Shown piece after piece: positions 16,650 through 24,104 of a stretch of DNA of 46,801 nt. This DNA comes from an uncultured Oscillospiraceae bacterium (GTDB taxonomy: Bacteria; Bacillota; Clostridia; Oscillospirales; Oscillospiraceae): positions 1 through 46,801 of the forward strand of contig CANRIF010000007.1 in NCBI GenBank assembly GCA_947630645.1, in the 5' to 3' direction. Position 1 is the stretch's first letter, and each line of letters begins with the position of its first letter. The position numbers and the translations under genes were made by a program. The notes beneath the pieces are model-generated. The model searched no databases. It was not told the DNA's origin and worked only from the letters and a program-made list of their open reading frames with translations.

Positions 16650-17917
16650 TCTGTCTCCTCCGGTTTCTCCTCGGTCACCTGCACATAGATGGGGTACGAC
16701 CCCACCGCGCCGGCGCTCTCAAAGCCGTCTATGTATACGGTGGTGGGCGCCCGCATCCGGCCCACGGTGGCATCCGTCAGATCTGCCACTACGCGGATGT
16801 TGTTGGCGCTTATGCGGGAGAACACATCCTCTGGGGCCCGCACGGTCACCACCTTGGAGGTCTCCATGATATCGTAGTCCAGACCCTCCGGCACATTGGC
16901 CGCCGAGAGGTTCGTCACCACGAACAGATCGGTCTTCAGCCCCGTGTATTCCAGGCTGACCGTGGCGGTGGTCTCCCCGGACAGGCACTCCACCCCGTTT
17001 GGCAGCACGATGTTATACTCCATCGTGGGGAACGTCAAAAAGTCGCCCAGGCGGATGGTGGTGACGGCGATGCTGTTCAGGCCGTCCAGCGTGGCCGCGT
17101 CGCCCGCCACCGTGATGGACTCCGGCTGGATGTCGGCGATCACGTTCTCGGACGTGGCGCCGCCGCCGTCCACCAGCGTGACCGTCAGGGCCACCTCCTT
17201 GATCGTACTCACCGGGACGGTGACGGCCACGGTCTCTGTGTCGGAGGTGACATCCTCAAACTCCAGGATGTCACCGTTCGCGTCCAGCATGACGTAATTG
17301 GCGTCGGCGGAAAAGGCGGAGTTCACTTCCTCCCGGCCCACCACCACCTGGACCCTACTGATCTGATCCAGTTCCTCCTCCGGCCCGGTGAAGGAGATGT
17401 TGGCCGGGTCAAAGGTCATATCGGGCGCGTCCACCATGTACCCCTCGGCCGTGGTGCCCTCAAAGACGCCCGTCACCGGGAAGCTGCGGGTGCTTAGCTT
17501 GCTGATCTGCAAGCCGATGGTAGAGGGCGAGCGGCCGCTCTCCCGGATGTTGGACTGGTCCACGGTGGACGGGTAGGAGATGGAATAACTCATGGCCCGG
17601 TATCCGGCCTTGGTCACGTTCGTCAGGTTCACCACCGCCCGCAGATCGTCCCGGGAGATGCTGTCGATGTCCCGGCGGGTGCCGCTCAAGGTCACGTTCA
17701 CAGTGGCGGTATCCTGGTCGGACACCACCATGTTCAGCGTGTCGCGCATGGCGTCCTGGCCCACGAAAGCCACCTCCACGCCGTAGAAGGTCTTCGTCTT
17801 GGACACGGCGTAGTTCGAGGTATAGTATAACCATATGAGTACGGCCAGCACCAGGCTCAACAGTATCCAAAAAATATGGCCGGCAAAAATATTATTGATC
17901 TTGCTCTTCTTGCTCAT
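16646..17917 (-). CDS. cdaR: CdaR/YbbR domain regulator of the diadenylate cyclase
   Basis: The 423-residue protein has a short basic N-terminus, one membrane helix (about 12-30) and a series of about four extracytoplasmic YbbR repeats up to residue 410, ending in an acidic tail. In Firmicutes CdaR binds and modulates CdaA. The ATG at 17917 lies 26 bases inside cdaA, with GGGGGA seven to twelve bases before it, so translation is coupled. Confidence 0.94.
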   Translation of the reverse strand: MSKKSKINNIFAGHIFWILLSLVLAVLIWLYYTSNYAVSKTKTFYGVEVAFVGQDAMRDTLNMVVSDQDTATVNVTLSGTRRDIDSISRDDLRAVVNLTNVTKAGYRAMSYSISYPSTVDQSNIRESGRSPSTIGLQISKLSTRSFPVTGVFEGTTAEGYMVDAPDMTFDPANISFTGPEEELDQISRVQVVVGREEVNSAFSADANYVMLDANGDILEFEDVTSDTETVAVTVPVSTIKEVALTVTLVDGGGATSENVIADIQPESITVAGDAATLDGLNSIAVTTIRLGDFLTFPTMEYNIVLPNGVECLSGETTATVSLEYTGLKTDLFVVTNLSAANVPEGLDYDIMETSKVVTVRAPEDVFSRISANNIRVVADLTDATVGRMRAPTTVYIDGFESAGAVGSYPIYVQVTEEKPEETE

Positions 17918-18770
17918 TTTTGTCCCCCATTATCCCCTTCAGACGGTCCCGCAGCCGCTCCCGGACGGTCTTATCCTCCGGCAGCAGTTCCCGGCGCAGC
18001 AGCTTCTCCAGACTGCTGGCGGACAGGTTCCGCTTCAGCAGCCCGTCCTCCGCCACCCGGATGCCGCCCGTCTCCTCCGAGACGATCACCACCACCGCGT
18101 CCGAACGTTCGCTCATGCCGATGCCGGCACGGTGGCGCATACCCAGGTCCCGGCTCAACATGGTGTTCTCGCTCAACGGCAGCATACAGCCCGCCGCGGC
18201 AAGGCGCCCGTCCCGGATGATGACGGCGCCGTCATGGAGCGCAGCCTTGTCGAAAAAGATGTTTTTGAGCAGTTCCGCGCTGACGATCGCGTCCACCTTC
18301 GTGCCGGAGGCCATGACCTCGCTCAACCGGTTGACCCGTTCAAACACGATCAGCGCGCCCGTGCGGCTCTTGGCCATATCCTCGCAGGCGTAGACGGTCT
18401 GCATGATGGTATTTTCCACTATCTGCCCGCCCAACTGCTTGCCGAATCCGGTGAACAGCCGGTAAGAACCCACCCGCTCCAACGCCCGGCGTATCTCCGG
18501 CTGGAACAGCACGATCATGGCCACCACGCCGATCTCAAAGACCTGGCGCAGGATGAAGCTGGTCAGCGACAGCTTCAGCACGCTGGCCAGCCACAGCGCC
18601 AGCACCAGCAGCAGCACGCCCTGGGTGACCCGGACGGAATTGGTGCGCCGGATGAAGGAGATGGCCGCGTATACGCCCACAGCCACCACCAGCACGTCCA
18701 TCACGTCGGCAAAGCTCATGGACAGCAGCAGCCGGAAGTTATCGTTCACATTGGAAAAAAAGTTACTCAT
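17892..18770 (-). CDS. cdaA: CdaA diadenylate cyclase (c-di-AMP synthase)
   Basis: CdaA makes cyclic di-AMP from two ATP. The 292-residue product has three membrane helices (about 20-40, 48-68, 76-92) followed by a DAC domain. The active-site motifs DGA (180-182) and RHR (212-214) are intact. The Glu/Gln/Asp-rich tail (282-292) overlaps cdaR. In most Firmicutes the operon is cdaA-cdaR-glmM; here cdaR is followed by rseC and glmM is not in the window. It is the first gene after the 18821-18849 promoter, with a leader of about 40 bases. Confidence 0.96.
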   Translation of the reverse strand: MSNFFSNVNDNFRLLLSMSFADVMDVLVVAVGVYAAISFIRRTNSVRVTQGVLLLVLALWLASVLKLSLTSFILRQVFEIGVVAMIVLFQPEIRRALERVGSYRLFTGFGKQLGGQIVENTIMQTVYACEDMAKSRTGALIVFERVNRLSEVMASGTKVDAIVSAELLKNIFFDKAALHDGAVIIRDGRLAAAGCMLPLSENTMLSRDLGMRHRAGIGMSERSDAVVVIVSEETGGIRVAEDGLLKRNLSASSLEKLLRRELLPEDKTVRERLRDRLKGIMGDKNEQEEQDQ

Positions 18771-18820
18771 CGTGCCGCACCGTTCTACCTTCGCTTGAGT
18801 TTACTCTATGTCAACTTTGT

Positions 18821-18849
18821 ATTATATAACAAATCCTTGCCTTTGGCAA
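18821..18849 (-). promoter_or_regulatory. Strong sigma-A-type promoter for the cdaA-led operon
   Basis: On the minus strand TTGCCA (18849-18844) is separated by 17 bases from a perfect TATAAT (18826-18821). It lies between the terminator of the upstream unit (18884-18914) and cdaA. I see no equally good sigma-A promoter between genes for the next 16 kb, so it probably drives much of the long operon. Confidence 0.8.
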
Positions 18850-18883
18850 CATCATTTCTGCCAAACATATCTCTCCGGAACGC

Positions 18884-18914
18884 AAAAAAGCCGGCGCCGC
18901 ACAGCGCGGCGCCG
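18884..18914 (-). terminator. Rho-independent terminator after the desulfurase-like gene
   Basis: A perfect 9-bp GC stem (18892-18900 with 18906-18914, 5-base loop) is followed on the minus strand by six T (18889-18884). It begins 15 bases after the stop codon at 18929 and separates the isp/sulfur unit from the cdaA unit. Confidence 0.9.
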
Positions 18915-18928
18915 ACAGGCCAGCCAAG

Positions 18929-20047
18929 TCAATCCAATATATCTCGCAGCGCATCGGCCGCCTGGAGGACCTCACGGCGGGTGTTGAAGGGCGAGAAGCT
19001 GAAGCGCACCGTGCCCTCCGCCAGCGTACCGGCGGTTTGATGGGCCAGCGGCGCACAGTGTAACCCCGCCCGCACGGCCACGCCCCGCTCCGCCAGCAGC
19101 GCCGCGGCCTGCTCACAGTCCACGCCGTCCAGCTGCACGGACAGCACCCCCGCCTGGTCCGCCGGGTCGGCGGCCCGGAACTGCCGGATGCGGCTCTCCC
19201 CCGCCAGCGCGTCGGAGAACGCGGCCAGCAGCGACCGCTCGTGGTCCAGCACGGCGGCGCAGGTCCTCCTTTGCAGCCAGCGCACCCCCGCCAGCAGCCC
19301 CGCGATGCCCGGTACGTTGTGGGTCCCCGGCTCCAGACGGTCCGGCAGGAAGTCCGGCATGGCCGCCTCCTGGCTGACCGACCCGGTCCCGCCGAAGAAA
19401 AGCGGCGGCACGTTCTCCTCCCGGCACAGCAGCACCCCTGTGCCCTGGGGTCCCAGAAGGCCCTTGTGGCCAGGCATGGCCGCGAAGGCGCAGCCCAGCT
19501 TCTCAAAGTCCAGCCCCACGCTGCCGGCGGCCTGGGAGGCATCCACGATGAGCGGCACGCCCTGTGCCCGGCACAGGGCCGCGATCTCCGCCACGGGCAG
19601 GATGAAGCCGAACACGTTGGACACCTGGGTACACACGGCTGCCTTCGCCCCGGGCAGCAGCCGGCGGAACGCCTCCACGGCGGCGGCCCGGTCAAAGAGC
19701 GGCGAGGCGGCCACCCGGATGTCCGCGCCGAGGCCCCACAGGGTCCGCCAGACGGCGTTATGCTCATACCCGGAGATCACCACCCGGTCGCCTGGCCCGG
19801 CCAGGGCGCGGATGGCGATGTTCAGCCCGTGGGTGGCGCTGGAGGTGAACGCCACCTGCTCCGGCCGCCGCACGCAGAAGAGGTCCGCCAGGGCCAGCCG
19901 GCAGTCCAGCACCGTGTCGGCGGCCAGCATGGCGCTGGCGTATCCGCCCCGGCCGGGGCTGGACATAGTCTCCAATGCCTCGCAAACGGCGTAGCGGACG
20001 GCGGCCGGCTTCTGGAAGCTGGTGGCGGCGCTGTCAAGATAGATCAT
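18929..20047 (-). CDS. Class V aminotransferase-fold cysteine desulfurase / selenocysteine lyase-like protein
   Basis: The 372-residue PLP enzyme begins MIYLDSAATSFQKP and has the PLP-contacting histidine H96 (GYEHNAVWR), D169 (VDASQAAG), the Schiff-base lysine K195 (AMPGHKG) and a mobile-loop cysteine C331 (AGLHCAPLAH). This matches the TIGR01977-type cysteine desulfurase subfamily, which is linked in some genomes to selenium-dependent molybdenum hydroxylase maturation. The partner gene encoding a DUF3343 (putative Se/S carrier) protein overlaps it by 14 bases, which supports a persulfide or selenide delivery role. No selD or molybdenum-enzyme gene is in view, so the chemical element is undecided. 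GGAGGCGG lies a few bases before the start. Confidence 0.9.
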   Translation of the reverse strand: MIYLDSAATSFQKPAAVRYAVCEALETMSSPGRGGYASAMLAADTVLDCRLALADLFCVRRPEQVAFTSSATHGLNIAIRALAGPGDRVVISGYEHNAVWRTLWGLGADIRVAASPLFDRAAAVEAFRRLLPGAKAAVCTQVSNVFGFILPVAEIAALCRAQGVPLIVDASQAAGSVGLDFEKLGCAFAAMPGHKGLLGPQGTGVLLCREENVPPLFFGGTGSVSQEAAMPDFLPDRLEPGTHNVPGIAGLLAGVRWLQRRTCAAVLDHERSLLAAFSDALAGESRIRQFRAADPADQAGVLSVQLDGVDCEQAAALLAERGVAVRAGLHCAPLAHQTAGTLAEGTVRFSFSPFNTRREVLQAADALRDILD

Positions 20048-20291
20048 GGTCCGCCTCCAAACTGCCGTCGGCGCGGCGCAGCAGCACCCGCTCCGGACTT
20101 AGCCCCGCCGCACGCAGCACGTCCAGGCACCGCGCGATGTGCCGCGCCGCCACGGTGACGCAGTAGGCACAGCCCCGCGTCGCAGCCGCCTTCGGCACTC
20201 GCGAGACGGTCCCCGCGACGCCCGCCCGCTCCAGTATCCGTTCCGCCCGCTGGGCGTAGGTCAGGCTCCGGAACGTCAGAAGATAGTGCAT
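20034..20291 (-). CDS. DUF3343 putative Se/S carrier-like protein
   Basis: The 85-residue protein begins MHYLLTFRSLTYAQRAERIL and contains a C41-x-x-C44 pair (RGCAYCVTV), matching the DUF3343 family annotated as a putative selenium/sulfur carrier. The ATG at 20291 is chosen because GGGAGGCG lies five bases before it; an upstream in-frame start at 20309 lies inside a hairpin. It is followed by the desulfurase-like gene with a 14-base overlap, consistent with a donor-carrier pair. Its ribosome site is enclosed in a terminator-like hairpin. Confidence 0.82.
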   Translation of the reverse strand: MHYLLTFRSLTYAQRAERILERAGVAGTVSRVPKAAATRGCAYCVTVAARHIARCLDVLRAAGLSPERVLLRRADGSLEADHDLS

Positions 20292-20338
20292 AAAAACGCC
20301 TCCCGCCAATGGTCACAGGCCATTGTATGCGGAAGGCG
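20292..20338 (-). promoter_or_regulatory. Terminator-like hairpin enclosing the DUF3343 ribosome site
   Basis: On the minus strand the 3' arm (20304-20297, GGGAGGCG) is the Shine-Dalgarno sequence of DUF3343. It pairs with the segment around 20332-20338, with further pairing CCGC/GCGG and a 6-bp apical stem (20307-20312 with 20320-20325). Five T (20296-20292) follow and run directly into the ATG. The same structure is followed by six T on the plus strand (20341-20346). It could be the ispF terminator, a translation block for DUF3343, or both. Confidence 0.6.
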
Positions 20339-20356
20339 CGTTTTTTGGTCCCCGGC

Positions 20357-20830
20357 TTATTTTTCGCGCAGCAGGACCACCGCGTGGGCGCTGATGCCCT
20401 CGCCGGAGCCGGTGAAGCCCATGCGCTCCTCGGTGGTGGCCTTCACGCTGACGGCGGAGATATCCACCCCCAGGTCCGCGGCGACGTTCCGGCGCATCTG
20501 GTCCAGATGCGGGGCCAGCTTGGGCCGCTGGGCGATCACGGTCACGTCGCAGTTTTCCACAGCGTACCCCGCCCGGGCCGCAGACAGGGCCGCCGCCCGG
20601 AGGATGACGCGGCTCGCGATCCCCTCCGTGGCCGGGTCGTTGTCGGGAAAGAGGCGGCCGATGTCCCCCAGAGCCGCGGCGCCCAGGATGGCGTCCGCCA
20701 GCGCATGCAGCAGCACGTCCGCGTCCGAGTGGCCCAAAAGGCCCTTTTCAAAGGGTATCTCCACCCCGCCCAGAATGAGTTTCCTGCCCTCAATGAGCCG
20801 GTGGGCATCGTAACCGTGTCCGATCCTCAT
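20357..20830 (-). CDS. ispF: 2-C-methyl-D-erythritol 2,4-cyclodiphosphate synthase
   Basis: IspF catalyses the fifth step of the MEP isoprenoid pathway. The 157-residue product begins [12 protein letters not shown] with metal ligands D8 and H10, and has [18 protein letters not shown] (third ligand H42 region) and the C-terminal [19 protein letters not shown]. The start overlaps the ispD stop by four bases. Length is normal. Confidence 0.96.
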   Translation of the reverse strand: MRIGHGYDAHRLIEGRKLILGGVEIPFEKGLLGHSDADVLLHALADAILGAAALGDIGRLFPDNDPATEGIASRVILRAAALSAARAGYAVENCDVTVIAQRPKLAPHLDQMRRNVAADLGVDISAVSVKATTEERMGFTGSGEGISAHAVVLLREK

Positions 20831-21549
20831 GGCGTTTCCCTCCCCTTCAGTATCAGCTCCGCCAGATGCAGGTCCAGCGGCGTGGTGATCTTGATGTTCT
20901 CCTCGCTGCCCCGGGAGAGATAGATCTTCCCGCCGATGCGCTCCACCGCGAGGCAGTCGTCCGTCACCTCCGGGGCGTTGGCCGCCGCGTCGGTGAGGGC
21001 GGCGCGGATAAGGTCCGCCTGGAAGCACTGGGGCGTCTGGGCAGCAAAGAGCGAAGAGCGGTCCGGCGTGTCCGTCACCACCCCGTCCGCTGCCTCCTTC
21101 ACGGTATCCCGCACCGGCACCGCGGGCAGCGCCGCCGTGTGGCGGTAGGCGGTCCACAGCGCGTCCAGGATGACCTCCTCTGTCACCAGGGGCCGCGCCC
21201 CGTCGTGGATGGCGATCAGCTCCGCCTCCGGCGGCGTCGCCATCACCCCCGCGAGACAGGACCGGGCGCGGGTGTCACCGCCGGGGACCACCGCAGCCAG
21301 CTTCGTCACGCCGTACTGCCGTCCCAGCGCCTTTACGGCCTGGACCGCCTCCTGCCGCGCCGCCACCACGATGGCGCCCACCGCCGCCGTCCTCTCGAAC
21401 GCCAGCAGCGTCCGGGCCAGCACGGGCATCCCGCCCAGGTCCGCCATCAGCTTGTCGCCGCCGAACCGGGTCCCGGAGCCGCCCGCCACGACCACCGCCG
21501 CCGCGTATGGCAGACGGGCCGTCTTCATTTTTTCCGATGGTTTCGTCAT
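20827..21549 (-). CDS. ispD: 2-C-methyl-D-erythritol 4-phosphate cytidylyltransferase
   Basis: IspD makes CDP-methylerythritol in the MEP pathway. The 240-residue product has the CTP-binding loop [18 protein letters not shown] near the N-terminus, IHDGARPLV, and [10 protein letters not shown] in the middle. The ATG at 21549 is preferred because GAGGCG lies six bases upstream; another in-frame ATG is at 21564. It is the first gene of the unit ispD-ispF-DUF3343-desulfurase, transcribed from the promoter at 21669-21697. Confidence 0.95.
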   Translation of the reverse strand: MTKPSEKMKTARLPYAAAVVVAGGSGTRFGGDKLMADLGGMPVLARTLLAFERTAAVGAIVVAARQEAVQAVKALGRQYGVTKLAAVVPGGDTRARSCLAGVMATPPEAELIAIHDGARPLVTEEVILDALWTAYRHTAALPAVPVRDTVKEAADGVVTDTPDRSSLFAAQTPQCFQADLIRAALTDAAANAPEVTDDCLAVERIGGKIYLSRGSEENIKITTPLDLHLAELILKGRETP

Positions 21550-21647
21550 GCCGCGCCTCAACATAAATGGATGTGTTGTCCCGTATAGTTGATTATGCCA
21601 TGTCGCACGGTTCCGGCGTCAGCCGGGAGCGCGACCGGCATCCCAGT

Positions 21648-21674
21648 TATAATAGCGGTCTTGCCGCTATTATA
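21648..21674. promoter_or_regulatory. Perfect inverted repeat containing TATAAT on both strands
   Basis: TATAATAGCGG (21648-21658) and its exact reverse complement (21664-21674) flank a 5-base centre. Each arm begins with a TATAAT hexamer, one per strand. It lies in the divergent region between ispD (-) and the flippase gene (+). The minus-strand hexamer has a convincing -35; the plus-strand one does not. It may be a two-way promoter core or an operator. Confidence 0.6.
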
Positions 21675-21697
21675 CCCGCTTCGGGCAGTTTTCGCAA
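21669..21697 (-). promoter_or_regulatory. Promoter for ispD
   Basis: On the minus strand TTGCGA (21697-21692), 17 bases, then TATAAT (21674-21669). The leader to ispD would be about 110 bases and would begin inside the inverted repeat. Confidence 0.6.
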
Positions 21698-21725
21698 GGC
21701 CGCCTTGCAGATCGGAGGTCCCCTT

Positions 21726-23225
21726 TTGCTCCGGGATAAGAAGCTCGCTCTCAATACCGCCCTGCTCACCGGCTCGGGCCTGGCGATGCGCTTTGTGGGC
21801 ATGGTCTGGCAGATCTGGCTGGTCAGCCGCATCGGGGAGGCCGGGATAGGCCTGTTCCAATTGGTCATGAGCGTCAACGGCCTGGCCGTGACAGTGGCCA
21901 TGTCCGGCAGCCGCTACGCCGTCACACGGCTCACGTCGGAGGAAAACGGCCTGGGACGGCCCTACGGCGCGGCCCAGGCCCTGGGCGAGAGCATGGTATA
22001 TGGGCTCGCCTTCGGCTGCGCGGCGGGGTTGATCCTCTACCTCACCGCCCGGCCGCTGGGCTTCCTCTGGCTGGAGGACGCCCGCACAGTCCGTCCACTG
22101 ATGCTCCTGGCACTGACCATGCCCCTGACCGGCGCCGACTCGGTGATACACGGCTACTTCACTGCCGTGGGCCGGGTGTGGAAGAGCGTGACCGTCTCCG
22201 TCTGCCAGCAGCTCATCACCATCGGCGTCACCGCCGCCATGCTGGTGCATATCCCATCGGGGAACCTGGAGCGGGCCGTGACCGTCATCACCGCCGGCTC
22301 CCTGGTGGGCGAATTGCTCGGCCTCGCCGCGCTGGGGCTGGCATACGCCGCAGACCGAAAGCGGCACGGCATCGTGCGGCAAAAGGGCGTCCCGCCCCTG
22401 GCAGGCATGACGGGCAGGCTCCTTCGCATCGCGCTGCCGCTGGCGGCGGCCTCCTACGCCCGGAGCGGCCTTTCCACCTTGCAGCACCTGCTGGTGCCCC
22501 GGGGCCTGCGGGCCTCTGGCCTGTCCGCGGACGGCGCCCTGGCGGGCTACGGCGTCATACAGGGCATGGCGCTGCCGGTGGTACTGTTCCCCTCCTGCCT
22601 GATGATGGCGGTGGCGGAGCTGATCGTGCCAAAGCTGACGGAAAAGCAGATGCGGGCCGACGCCGCCGGCATCCGGCGGGTGACCCGGGACGTGCTGTGG
22701 AAGAGCCTGCTCTTCTGCGCCATCACGGCGAGCCTTCTGCTGGCCATGGGCGACAGCCTGGCCATGGCCCTCTACGGCTCCGAGGAGGCAGGGCGGTACA
22801 TCCAGCTGCTGGCGCTGATCGTGCCGGTGATGTATCTGGACACCGCCACGGACGGCTGCCTGAAGGGTCTGGGCGAGATGATGTTTTGCATGTATGTGAA
22901 CATCGCAGACGTGGCCCTCTCCGCGCTGCTGGTGTGGCTGCTGCTGCCCCGGTGGGGGCTGGGGGCGTATATCTTCGTCATTTGCTTTACGGAGATATTC
23001 AACTTCGCCCTTAGCGCCTGGCGGCTGCGGCGCGTCTCCGGCGTCACGCTCCCGGCGAGGAAAACAGCCGGCGTCCTCCTGCTGGCGCTGGCCTGCGGAG
23101 GCGCGGCGCGGCTGCTGGGGATATACACCGGCGCGGCGGAGCGGACGGCGGCGCTGGTGTTCTCCATGGCGGCGGGGCTGGGGCTTTACTGCCTGGCCGT
23201 GGCCCGGCGCACAAGTATCCTTTGA
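21726..23225 (+). CDS. SpoVB/MurJ-like polysaccharide flippase (MOP superfamily)
   Basis: The protein has about 14 membrane helices and the MOP/PST flippase pattern: LTGSGLAMRFVGMVWQIWLVSRIGEAGIGLFQL at the start, LPLAAASYARSGLSTLQHLLVPRGL in the middle and YGVIQGMALPVVLFPSCL near residue 280. This is typical of SpoVB/YtgP proteins, which move lipid-linked cell-wall or cortex precursors across the membrane. I place the start at a TTG (21726), because GGAGGT lies six bases before it and the family begins a few residues before the first helix; this gives 499 residues. Upstream ATG codons in frame (21567) would add about 53 residues of unlike sequence crossing the promoter region. It is followed after about 40 bases by the coaX homologue. 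Confidence 0.9.
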   Translation: MLRDKKLALNTALLTGSGLAMRFVGMVWQIWLVSRIGEAGIGLFQLVMSVNGLAVTVAMSGSRYAVTRLTSEENGLGRPYGAAQALGESMVYGLAFGCAAGLILYLTARPLGFLWLEDARTVRPLMLLALTMPLTGADSVIHGYFTAVGRVWKSVTVSVCQQLITIGVTAAMLVHIPSGNLERAVTVITAGSLVGELLGLAALGLAYAADRKRHGIVRQKGVPPLAGMTGRLLRIALPLAAASYARSGLSTLQHLLVPRGLRASGLSADGALAGYGVIQGMALPVVLFPSCLMMAVAELIVPKLTEKQMRADAAGIRRVTRDVLWKSLLFCAITASLLLAMGDSLAMALYGSEEAGRYIQLLALIVPVMYLDTATDGCLKGLGEMMFCMYVNIADVALSALLVWLLLPRWGLGAYIFVICFTEIFNFALSAWRLRRVSGVTLPARKTAGVLLLALACGGAARLLGIYTGAAERTAALVFSMAAGLGLYCLAVARRTSIL

Positions 23226-23264
23226 CAGGGGGCAAAATATCTGGTAAGCTAACGGCGGGAAGTG

Positions 23265-24050
23265 ATGAAAATGATCCTGACAGTCGATCTGTCCAACACC
23301 CGCATCACCCTGGCGGGCGTCCAGGAGGGCGACATCCTCTTTTCCTGCCAGATCGCCACCGTGAAGACCCGCACGGCGGACGAATACGCCGCGCTCATGT
23401 CCCTGCTGCTGGAGCAGCACGGGGCCCCCGGCCGCCAGGCCGAGGGGTGCATCATCGCCTCGGTGGTGCCGGAGTTGACGCTGGTGTTGCGCCGGGCGAT
23501 GGAGTTGCTCACCGGCGCGGTCCCCATGGTGGTGGGGCCGGGGGTGAAGACCGGGCTGAACATCCGCCTGGACGACCCCTCCGAGCTGGGCGGCGATTTC
23601 GTGGCGGCGGCGGTGGCGGCCCAGGAGCGGTATGACCTGCCTGTCGTCACCGTGGACATGGACACCGCCATCGGCATCGGCGTCACCGACAGCGCCGGCT
23701 GCTATATCGGCGGCGTCATCGCCCCCGGCATCATGGTATCCACCGCCGCCCTCACCAGCCGGGCCTCCCTGCTGCATAACGTGGTGCCCCAGGCGCCCGA
23801 CCGCATCATCTGCAAAAATACCGACGAGTGCATGCGCTCCGGCATCATCTACGGCGCGGCCGCCATGCTGGACGGGCTGCTGGCCGGCATCGAGGAGGAG
23901 TTGGGCCAGAATGCCACGGTGGTGGCCACCGGCGCCTGGGCCGAGGCCGTGGTGCCGCACTGCCGCCGGAAGGACATCCGCATCGACAAGGACCTGATCC
24001 ACCGGGGCCTGTGGCTCATTTGGAAGAAGAACCAAAAAACGTTAAAATGA
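23265..24050 (+). CDS. CoaX-like (type III pantothenate kinase family) protein with altered catalytic motifs
   Basis: The 261-residue protein is clearly homologous to CoaX, with PGVKTGLNIR (92-101), GGVIAPGIMVS (149-159) and a C-terminal region containing GIIYGAAAMLDGLL. However, the phosphate-binding DxGNT is DLSNT (8-12), the GADR motif is GGDF (109-112, arginine replaced by phenylalanine) and the second phosphate motif, usually DFGTATT, reads DMDTAIG (131-137). Pantothenate phosphorylation is therefore uncertain; it may be a divergent paralogue with another role. Start choices are GTG 23262, ATG 23265 and ATG 23271; GGGA lies at 23257. It is transcribed with the flippase gene. Confidence 0.85.
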   Translation: MKMILTVDLSNTRITLAGVQEGDILFSCQIATVKTRTADEYAALMSLLLEQHGAPGRQAEGCIIASVVPELTLVLRRAMELLTGAVPMVVGPGVKTGLNIRLDDPSELGGDFVAAAVAAQERYDLPVVTVDMDTAIGIGVTDSAGCYIGGVIAPGIMVSTAALTSRASLLHNVVPQAPDRIICKNTDECMRSGIIYGAAAMLDGLLAGIEEELGQNATVVATGAWAEAVVPHCRRKDIRIDKDLIHRGLWLIWKKNQKTLK

Positions 24051-24055
24051 TATGA

Positions 24056-24100
24056 CGAGTGGGAGAGATGCAAAGCGTCTCTCCCACTCGCTATATTTTC
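24056..24100. terminator. Bidirectional terminator between coaX-like gene and murF
   Basis: A perfect 13-bp stem (24056-24068 with 24078-24090, 9-base loop) lies between the convergent stop codons at 24050 and 24105. It is followed on the plus strand by TATATTTTC and on the minus strand by a T-rich run, so it can serve both directions. Confidence 0.88.
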
Positions 24101-24104
24101 CAGA

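Noticed and set aside
21558-24035. A minus-strand open frame of about 825 codons
   Set aside because: It lies opposite the flippase and CoaX-like genes and is His/Gln/Gly-rich shadow sequence.
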